A stretch of 6,750 bases of DNA, taken from the NCBI GenBank assembly GCA_003854995.1, contig RQOI01000028.1, forward strand, positions 1-6,750. The letters are read 5' to 3'. The notes beneath the pieces were generated by a model that did not search any database, was not told where the DNA came from, and saw nothing but the letters and a program-made list of their open reading frames with translations. Each line of letters opens with the position of its first letter. The first letter of the stretch is position 1. A program made the position numbers and the translations under genes. This DNA is from Candidatus Zhuqueibacterota bacterium (GTDB taxonomy: Bacteria > Zhuqueibacterota > Zhuqueibacteria > Residuimicrobiales > Krinioviventaceae). Shown in pieces: positions 1 through 5,394 of the stretch.

Positions 1-26
1 CGCCAAGCCGCAAAGGATACGCAAAG
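1..26. repeat. degenerate CGCAAAG-type intergenic repeat, cut by window edge
   Basis: Three copies of a seven-base unit sit close together: CGCCAAG at 1-7, CGCAAAG at 9-15 and CGCAAAG at 20-26, separated by one base and by GATA. Read on the other strand this is a CTTTGCG...CTTTGCGG...CTTGGCG pattern. From memory, similar short CTTTGCG-rich repeats recur between genes in many environmental bacterial genomes. The left side is cut off, so the full element and its copy number cannot be judged. It could also be chance similarity. Confidence 0.35.
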
Positions 27-91
27 AAAAATGATGTAAATGTTTTTCAGGTAGCACGCGCTTGACAGGTGAATTCGAATGAAAAGCAGCC

Positions 92-121
92 TTGCAAATT
101 CAAAAAAAATAGCTATCTTTG
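92..121 (+). promoter_or_regulatory. candidate operon promoter (TTG-N19-TATCTTTG)
   Basis: TTG at 92-94 is followed, after 19 bases, by TATCTTTG at 114-121. This fits the Bacteroidetes-type promoter pattern, with a TTG element near -33 and TAnnTTTG near -7. The same bases also read as a weak sigma-70 promoter: TTGCAA at 92-97, 16 bases, then TATCTT at 114-119. Transcription would start just downstream, leaving a leader of roughly 70 to 100 bases before the reductase start. The position ahead of the first gene of a tight operon is sensible. Short motifs in AT-rich DNA arise easily by chance, so confidence is modest. Confidence 0.35.
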
Positions 122-228
122 GAATAGACATCTGCAGCACTGTGTTTGATTTGCCGCTTAACAACCGTTCAATCTCGTAAAACAGGATTGTTGTCGAATT
201 GCTTTTGTCACTGAAAGAATGTCAATCA

Positions 229-1266
229 ATGATCGATAAATCGTCCACAGCCTTTGCCACGATTCCAATGCAACTCATCGGCCCGATCAAGATCATTGGA
301 CCTGTAGTCGACGACGAGGTCCGCGTGCCGATAGCGACCTTTGAATCGCCCTTGTGGCTATCGACCGATCGCGGCGCAGCCGTCTCCATGCGCTCGGGCG
401 GCATACAGGCCATCATCATTGATGAACGCATGTCGCGCTCTGTGCTGGTCGAGGCGCCGGACGCCCGGTGCGCCGCCCAGGCGATGAACAAACTGCTGGC
501 GCGCAAACAGGAGCTTGGCCGCATCGCTCAGAGCACGAGTCGATATGCCGAGTTTCTGGACATTCATTGGCAGCTCATCGCCAACCTGCTCTTCATTCGT
601 CTGGAGATGAAAACCGGCGATGCCTCCGGACACAACATGGTCACCAAAGCCGCTGACGCCATATTGCGCTGGATATTGAACGAGCATCCTGAATTATCCT
701 ATGTGAGCGTTTCCGGCAATTATTGCGCGGACAAAAAGGTGGCCGCGGTGAACGGCATTCTCGGGCGCGGCAAAAATGTCATCGCAGAGATGACGGTGCC
801 GAACAAAATCTGCCGCCGATATCTCAAGACTGCACCCCGTCACATCGTCGATCTCAATGTTAAGAAAAATCTGTACGGCTCTATCGTGGCAGGCGGTCTC
901 CGGACGGCGAACGCCCATTTTGCCAACATGCTGCTTGGCTTTTACCTCGCGACCGGCCAGGACGCTGCCAACATCATCGAGGGCTCTCAGGGATTTGTCA
1001 ATGCGGAGGTTCGAGATCATGATCTTTACTTTGCCGTCACGTTGCCCAATTTAATCCTCGGCACGGTCGGCGCCGGCAAAGACCTTGAATTTGTCCAGGA
1101 AAACCTCAGAGCGCTCGGCTGCGCGCAAGAGCGCCAGCCCGGTGAAAACGCCAGGCGACTGGCGGTGATCGCGGCAGCGACCGTGCTCTGCGGCGAGTTG
1201 TCTCTGTTAGCAGCGCTGACCAATCCCGGTGAATTGATGGCGGCGCACGAGCGTCTGGAACGATAG
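229..1266 (+). CDS. mvaA: hydroxymethylglutaryl-CoA reductase, soluble class I-like
   Basis: This enzyme reduces HMG-CoA to mevalonate with two NAD(P)H, the committing step of the pathway, in the cytoplasm. Counting residues from the TTG at 199 (355 aa), the catalytic set is visible: Glu49 in ATFESPLW, Lys179 in SGNYCADKK, Asp255 in GQDAAN and His350 in ELMAAHERLER. TGDASGHNM (139-147) matches the class I TGDAMGMNM element, and PGENAR (314-319) and GELSL (332-336) are also class I-like. There is no membrane anchor and almost nothing before the IPMQLIGPI segment, so the protein is shorter than typical archaeal or class II enzymes of about 400 residues or more. ATG at 229 (345 aa, MIDKSS) is chosen because it is the first ATG in frame. 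TTG at 199, with AGGA at 184-187, is the alternative; an in-frame TAA at 178 rules out anything earlier. It ends 2 bases before the isomerase gene. Confidence 0.93.
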   Translation: MIDKSSTAFATIPMQLIGPIKIIGPVVDDEVRVPIATFESPLWLSTDRGAAVSMRSGGIQAIIIDERMSRSVLVEAPDARCAAQAMNKLLARKQELGRIAQSTSRYAEFLDIHWQLIANLLFIRLEMKTGDASGHNMVTKAADAILRWILNEHPELSYVSVSGNYCADKKVAAVNGILGRGKNVIAEMTVPNKICRRYLKTAPRHIVDLNVKKNLYGSIVAGGLRTANAHFANMLLGFYLATGQDAANIIEGSQGFVNAEVRDHDLYFAVTLPNLILGTVGAGKDLEFVQENLRALGCAQERQPGENARRLAVIAAATVLCGELSLLAALTNPGELMAAHERLER

Positions 1267-1268
1267 AT

Positions 1269-2303
1269 ATGGATCATCTGACGAACGATCGCAAAATAGA
1301 ACACATCAATATTATCAATTCCCAGGATGTCGATCGAAAGCATAACTATTTCGATGCCATACGGCTCAAACATCGGGCGCTGCCCGAAGTGGATCTGGAT
1401 AAAATCGATCCGTCCGTCCTTTTCATGGGAAAGAGATTATCTTTCCCGTTGCTCATCTCATCGATGACCGGCGGGTCGCACGACGTCGCGCGGCAGATCA
1501 ATAGAAATCTCGCGCTGGCGGCGCAGCAGACCAATGTGGCGATGGGCGTCGGCTCGCAGCGCGTCATGTTCACTCATACGGAGGCGCGCGCGAGTTTCGA
1601 AATCCGCTCTCTTGCGCCGCATACCTTGCTCTTTGCCAATCTGGGCGCTGTACAGCTGAATTATGGTTTTGGCATCGATCAGTGCCGCGAGGCGGTGCAG
1701 ACGATCGACGCTGATGCGCTTTACCTTCACCTCAATCCATTGCAGGAGGCGGTGCAGCCAGAGGGCAATGTCAATTTTAACGGTCTGGCGAAAAAGATCG
1801 GCGAAATCGCGACCTCACTCGCGGTGCCGGTGATCGTTAAAGAGGTCGGCGCCGGCATCTCTCTGGCGGACGCCACTCTTTTGCTCGAACATGGCATCAC
1901 ATATATCGATGTGGCGGGCAGTGGTGGCACGTCGTGGAGTCGTATTGAAAATTTTCGGGAAAAGAATCAGGACAATCTGGGACTCTTGTTTCAAGACTGG
2001 GGTAATCCAACGCCGCTGGCACTGCGTTCGCTGCAGCCGCTGAAAAAGAATATCACCATGATTGCATCGGGCGGAATTCGATCCGGCGTGGACATGGCCA
2101 AGGCTGTCATCCTGGGCGCATCCCTGTGCGGTCTGGCGAAACCATTCCTCAAGCCTGCCATGGAATCGGCGGATGCTGTCATACGCGTCATCCAGAAGCT
2201 GAAACGAGAGTTCACTGTCACCCTGTTTCTATTGGGACTGGATAAAGTTGACGACCTGTTTCTCAACGAATCACTGATGTGGAATCCGAACTTTTTCTCA
2301 TGA
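1269..2303 (+). CDS. fni: type 2 isopentenyl-diphosphate delta-isomerase (FMN-dependent)
   Basis: This flavoenzyme interconverts IPP and DMAPP using reduced FMN, and supplies the allylic starter for prenyl chain synthesis. It is a cytoplasmic TIM-barrel protein unrelated to the type 1 Nudix isomerase. Family hallmarks run in order along the 344 residues: RKIEHI (8-13), HRALPE (35-40), SSMTGG (64-69), GVGSQR (93-98), HLNPLQE (154-160) with the Gln159-Glu160 pair of the active site, GSGGTSW (217-223) and the phosphate-binding ASGGIRSG (266-273). The length matches the family norm of about 340-350. The ATG at 1269 lies 2 bases after the reductase stop, with GGAA at 1257-1260 inside the reductase gene as a likely ribosome site, so coupled translation is expected. 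Type 2 isomerases commonly accompany bacterial mevalonate clusters. No key residue is missing. Confidence 0.96.
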   Translation: MDHLTNDRKIEHINIINSQDVDRKHNYFDAIRLKHRALPEVDLDKIDPSVLFMGKRLSFPLLISSMTGGSHDVARQINRNLALAAQQTNVAMGVGSQRVMFTHTEARASFEIRSLAPHTLLFANLGAVQLNYGFGIDQCREAVQTIDADALYLHLNPLQEAVQPEGNVNFNGLAKKIGEIATSLAVPVIVKEVGAGISLADATLLLEHGITYIDVAGSGGTSWSRIENFREKNQDNLGLLFQDWGNPTPLALRSLQPLKKNITMIASGGIRSGVDMAKAVILGASLCGLAKPFLKPAMESADAVIRVIQKLKREFTVTLFLLGLDKVDDLFLNESLMWNPNFFS

Positions 2304-2313
2304 GGCAGGATGC

Positions 2314-3489
2314 ATGCAGGCAGGGATTGAATCCATCAGCATTTATACGTCACAGTACTATCTCGATCTCAAAACTCTGGCCAATCAATGGGGAGAAGAT
2401 CCGGATAAATACTATATCGGCATCGGGCAGGAGCAGATGTCGGTTCCAGCACCGGACGAGGATATCGTCACCCTCGCAGCGAATGCGACGGCGCAGGCGC
2501 TGCAGGGAATCGATGCGGGCGCGCTGGATACGCTGTTGTTCGCCACAGAGACTGGAATCGATCAGTCAAAAGCAGCGGGAATATACGTCCACGAATTGAC
2601 GCAGTTGCCGAAAAACATGCGCGTATTTGAGTTGAAGCAGGCGTGCTACAGCGGCGCCGGCGGATTGTCCCTGGCATTGCCGTACCTGTTGCATCATCCG
2701 GACCGCAAGGTGCTGATCGTGGCCGCCGATATTGCTCGCTATGGCATCGGATCGATCGGTGAGCCGACACAGGGCGCCGGCGCGGTCGCTATGGTGCTGT
2801 CGACGAATCCGAAAATCATGGCCTTTGATCTGGAGAGTGGCATATATACCCACGATGTGATGGATTTTTGGCGACCCAATTACACGGATGAAGCCCTGGT
2901 GGATGGCAAATATTCCATAAAAATGTATATCACGGCGCTCAGGGAAGCGTGGCAGCACTATGTGGATGTGACCGGCAACTCTTTTGCCGATTTTCACCGC
3001 TATGTCTATCATCTGCCGTTCACGAAAATGGCTGATAAAGCGCACCAGTTTCTCGTTCGGCATGCCAATGCGGAATTGCGTCCAGAGGAATGGAAGAGGC
3101 AGATCGATGATGCCGCCATCTATCAGCGATTTATCGGCAACACCTATGCCGGGTCTGTGTTCGTCGCTCTGACATCCCTGCTTGACAATTCACCGGACGA
3201 CTTGACCGATAAACGCATTGGGCTGTTCAGTTATGGCTCTGGCAGCGTCGGCGAGTTCTTCACCGGCATCGTTCAACAGGGGTACCAGTCACATCTCAAA
3301 AAAGCAATGCATCAAGAGATCATCAGCGAGCGCGCCGAGCTCGATTATGAAACCTATAAAGAGTTCTACCTGTTCAAATCAAAGCTGCCGACCGATGGCA
3401 GTCCCATGCGGACGCCCAAACACAACACCGGCCGGTATCGATTTGCCGGCCTCACAGAACACCAACGGTTATACGAGGTCGTCGCGTGA
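2314..3489 (+). CDS. mvaS: hydroxymethylglutaryl-CoA synthase
   Basis: This enzyme condenses acetyl-CoA with acetoacetyl-CoA to give HMG-CoA, the substrate of the reductase two genes upstream. It has the thiolase-like fold. Over 391 residues the acid/base Glu79 (FATETGID), the nucleophile Cys111 (LKQACYSGAGG) and His233 (VYHLPF) are all present. They fall at the same numbers I recall for the Staphylococcus aureus enzyme (Glu79, Cys111, His233), so length and spacing are canonical. The N-terminal IESISIYTSQYYLDL and YIGIGQEQMSVP, and the later SYGSGSVGEFF (306-316), are also typical. The ATG at 2314 follows the isomerase stop by 10 bases, with GAGGCAGGA at 2302-2310 as ribosome site. An out-of-frame ATG at 2310 is ignored. 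The C-terminus overlaps the next gene by 4 bases. Confidence 0.97.
   Translation: MQAGIESISIYTSQYYLDLKTLANQWGEDPDKYYIGIGQEQMSVPAPDEDIVTLAANATAQALQGIDAGALDTLLFATETGIDQSKAAGIYVHELTQLPKNMRVFELKQACYSGAGGLSLALPYLLHHPDRKVLIVAADIARYGIGSIGEPTQGAGAVAMVLSTNPKIMAFDLESGIYTHDVMDFWRPNYTDEALVDGKYSIKMYITALREAWQHYVDVTGNSFADFHRYVYHLPFTKMADKAHQFLVRHANAELRPEEWKRQIDDAAIYQRFIGNTYAGSVFVALTSLLDNSPDDLTDKRIGLFSYGSGSVGEFFTGIVQQGYQSHLKKAMHQEIISERAELDYETYKEFYLFKSKLPTDGSPMRTPKHNTGRYRFAGLTEHQRLYEVVA
3475..3488 (+). promoter_or_regulatory. ribosome binding site and GTGA stop/start overlap
   Basis: GAGG at 3475-3478 lies seven bases before the GTG start at 3486. That start shares bases with the TGA stop of the synthase (GTGA, 3486-3489). 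Together these decide the GTG start of the first kinase, because the GKLILSGEHAVVYG motif begins only seven residues later and no ATG is available upstream without long overlap. Confidence 0.65.
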
Positions 3490-4490
3490 GAGCAGTGGCG
3501 CCAGGGAAACTCATCCTGAGCGGGGAACACGCAGTTGTATATGGCAAGCCAGCCCTTGTGCTGGCCGTCGACCGATTTGCGCAAGCCATCATCACCAGCA
3601 ACAGCGATCCGCGCGTTCATTTTGAGCTCATTGATTTGCACGAAAGCAGCTCTGTCAGCGTGGAGGCGTTGCAGGAGCTCAAGGCACGCCTGCTGCGCGA
3701 CTATCAGCTGTTTCTCAACGGCGAACTGAACATCCGCCAGGTGCTGGTGCAACCCTTTCATCTCTTCGCCTTTTTGTTCATCTCCTTCATCGATAGCGTG
3801 CCGCTCAAGCTGGATGGCGGCATTCATATCAGCCTCTCCGCCGACATCCCCATCGGTTGTGGCATGGGATCGTCAGCAGCGACGCTGCTCGCCCTTTTGA
3901 AAGGGCTGACCGGATTTTTTAAAATCGATTTCAAATCCGACGACTATTTTGCCCAAGGAGTCGAGGCTGAAAAGCTGCAGCACGGGCGGCCGAGCGGCGT
4001 TGATCCCTATATCGCATTGCACGGTGGTTTTGTCCGTTTTCAGAACAGAGAGGCTGAACGATTGCCCGTTCCGGATGTGCCAATTCATCTTGTCCATTCG
4101 GGAAGGCCGTCGTCCACGACGGGCGAATGCGTCGAACACGTCGCGCGTCATTTTGCTGATGCCGTCATCTGGGATGATTTTGAATTCGTCACTCTTGAAA
4201 TGCAAAGGGCATTGCTGAAAAGCGATGTGCCTGAAGTGCAGAGATGGGTGCGAGAAAACAATAAATTATTGACGACCATCGGCGTGGTGCCACGCCGGGT
4301 TGGCGATTTCATCCACAACATTGAAGTGGCGGGCGGCGCCGCCAAGATCGCCGGCGCCGGATCTGTGCGCGGGAACGCGGCCGGCATGGTGACCGTGTTC
4401 GCCGAACAGAAACCGCAAGCGCTGGCCGATCGGTTCGGCTTTGAGCTGTTGAACGTCAAAGGGGAATCCTGTGGTGCGCGAATCGTTTAG
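3486..4490 (+). CDS. mevalonate kinase (GHMP kinase family)
   Basis: This GHMP-fold kinase most likely phosphorylates mevalonate to mevalonate 5-phosphate with ATP. Its 334 residues show the N-terminal substrate motif APGKLILSGEHAVVYG (5-20, Lys8), the ATP-binding loop PIGCGMGSSAA (122-132), and EKLQHGRPSGVD (162-173). The last matches the mevalonate kinase element with the metal-binding Glu (here 162) and the catalytic Asp (here 173). A third motif, KIAGAGSVRGNAAG (287-300), is unusual, since the common form is GAGGGGC. Residues about 55-110 form a longer insertion between the first two motifs, including a hydrophobic FHLFAFLFISFI stretch (91-102) that is probably core helix rather than membrane. 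The GTG start overlaps the synthase stop by 4 bases, and the 3' end overlaps the next kinase gene by 20. It could conceivably be the phosphomevalonate kinase, but the Glu162/Asp173 pair favours mevalonate kinase. Confidence 0.85.
   Translation: MRAVAPGKLILSGEHAVVYGKPALVLAVDRFAQAIITSNSDPRVHFELIDLHESSSVSVEALQELKARLLRDYQLFLNGELNIRQVLVQPFHLFAFLFISFIDSVPLKLDGGIHISLSADIPIGCGMGSSAATLLALLKGLTGFFKIDFKSDDYFAQGVEAEKLQHGRPSGVDPYIALHGGFVRFQNREAERLPVPDVPIHLVHSGRPSSTTGECVEHVARHFADAVIWDDFEFVTLEMQRALLKSDVPEVQRWVRENNKLLTTIGVVPRRVGDFIHNIEVAGGAAKIAGAGSVRGNAAGMVTVFAEQKPQALADRFGFELLNVKGESCGARIV
4459..4473 (+). promoter_or_regulatory. ribosome binding site for second kinase GTG start
   Basis: AAGGGGAA at 4459-4466 gives a strong Shine-Dalgarno match (AGGGG at 4460-4464) six bases ahead of GTG at 4471. 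The site lies inside the end of the preceding kinase gene, so ribosomes finishing that gene could restart here. A second GTG follows directly at 4474 and would shorten the protein by one residue. Confidence 0.65.
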
Positions 4491-5394
4491 AGCCTCCGCT
4501 CCTGGCAAATTGATGCTCCTCGGCGAGCACGCTGTCCTGCATGGCCATCGCTGCATCGTCTGCGCCGTGAATCAGCGGCTGCGCATCGTCGTGCGTCCGA
4601 GAAGCGATATGAAAATCAGCATTGACTCTGACCTGGGCTGCTATCAGTCTGATCTCAAAAATCTTGTCGTTGAGGATACTTTGCGTTTTGTCCTAACCGC
4701 CATCGACCAGCATAAAGCGCTTTTGGCGCACGGATTTGCTGCCGAGATCGAATCGGACTTGGGTGCCACAGTGGGACTCGGATCTTCCGCCGCAGTCACC
4801 GCTGCGATGACAATCGCCCTCTTCCACCTTGCCGGTCTCGATCTCGAAGCGGACAAGATATTCGACCGCAGTCTGTCGACTGTCCGCGCCGTACAAGGTA
4901 AAGGCTCTGGCGCAGATCTGGCGGCGAGCGTGTATGGCGGCGCGCTGCTCTATCGCCATCAGCCGAAGCAGATCACGCCTCTCCGGACCATGCATCCCAT
5001 TGTCGTCGTCTATTCGGGTTATAAAACCGCGACGACCGATGTCATTCGGCTTGTCGAAAACCAGCGGGAAAAATTCCCCGGGCTATTTTCGCATATCTAT
5101 TCGGCCATGGACAGCAGCGCTGCAAGAGCGGCGCGTGCGATCAATGAGGACGACTGGCCGACAGTGGGCGAACTGCTCACCATGAATCAGGGATTGATGA
5201 GCGCCATTGGTGTCAGCGACCAGAGACTCGCCGATCTCGTCTATCGCTTGCTGCGAGATCCCGGCATTCTCGGCGCTAAAATTTCCGGCTCTGGCTTGGG
5301 GGATTGTGTGGTCGGCCTGGGCGCTGTGCGGAATAAATCGCGACTGCAACTCTTGCCGATAGAGATGAGCCGACAGGGTGTGACCATTGACTAG
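4471..5394 (+). CDS. GHMP kinase, mevalonate-kinase-like; probable phosphomevalonate kinase
   Basis: This is the second GHMP kinase of the operon, 307 residues. It has APGKLMLLGEHAVLHG (10-25, Lys13), the ATP loop TVGLGSSAA (100-108), GKGSGADLAASVYGG (143-157, Asp149) and KISGSGLGDC (270-279). At the position of the metal-binding Glu of mevalonate kinase it has Val138, and the HGxPSG element is replaced by QGKGSG. The GSGxDxAASVYGG and GDC forms resemble phosphomevalonate kinases. Because the classical pathway needs this step between mevalonate kinase and the adjacent decarboxylase, and no other candidate is present, conversion of mevalonate 5-phosphate to the 5-diphosphate is the best inference. 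General sequence searches may still label it mevalonate kinase. It is shorter than most phosphomevalonate kinases (about 330-370). The GTG start overlaps the upstream gene by 20 bases, and its end overlaps the decarboxylase gene by 8. Confidence 0.8.
   Translation: MVRESFRASAPGKLMLLGEHAVLHGHRCIVCAVNQRLRIVVRPRSDMKISIDSDLGCYQSDLKNLVVEDTLRFVLTAIDQHKALLAHGFAAEIESDLGATVGLGSSAAVTAAMTIALFHLAGLDLEADKIFDRSLSTVRAVQGKGSGADLAASVYGGALLYRHQPKQITPLRTMHPIVVVYSGYKTATTDVIRLVENQREKFPGLFSHIYSAMDSSAARAARAINEDDWPTVGELLTMNQGLMSAIGVSDQRLADLVYRLLRDPGILGAKISGSGLGDCVVGLGAVRNKSRLQLLPIEMSRQGVTID
5375..5389 (+). promoter_or_regulatory. ribosome binding site supporting a TTG start
   Basis: AGGG at 5375-5378 sits eight bases before TTG at 5387, inside the end of the second kinase gene. 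This supports TTG as the decarboxylase start. The in-frame GTG codons at 5402 and 5405 are preceded only by a weak AGAAGACAG and would remove five or six residues before the conserved part. Confidence 0.5.

Larger units (their letters stand above)
1..198. other. AT-rich leader region upstream of the mevalonate operon
   Basis: This stretch holds no recognised gene. It is visibly richer in A and T than the genes, with an eight-A run at 102-109. It contains the CGCAAAG repeat at the left edge, a candidate promoter at 92-121 and a possible 33-codon reading frame at 79-180 that starts with ATG and ends in TAA. That frame has an AGGTGA at 67-72 that could serve as a ribosome binding site. The peptide (MKSSLANSKKIAIFG...) matches no family I know. 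Nothing resembles a riboswitch, tRNA or strong terminator hairpin. What lies upstream of base 1 is unknown, so the region may be longer. Confidence 0.6.

Noticed and set aside
62..67. Perfect TTGACA, a textbook -35 hexamer
   Set aside because: No TATAAT-like hexamer occurs 16 to 18 bases downstream (about 84-91 reads AAGCAGCC), so it was not called as a sigma-70 promoter.
2566..3063. 165-residue minus-strand reading frame inside the HMG-CoA synthase gene
   Set aside because: It lies antisense to a fully conserved enzyme, has no recognisable domain and reflects codon composition of the real gene.
3576..3791. Hydrophobic FHLFAFLFISFI stretch in the first kinase as a possible membrane segment
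   Set aside because: It is only about 12 residues long and flanked by soluble kinase motifs, so it is better explained as a buried helix of the GHMP fold.
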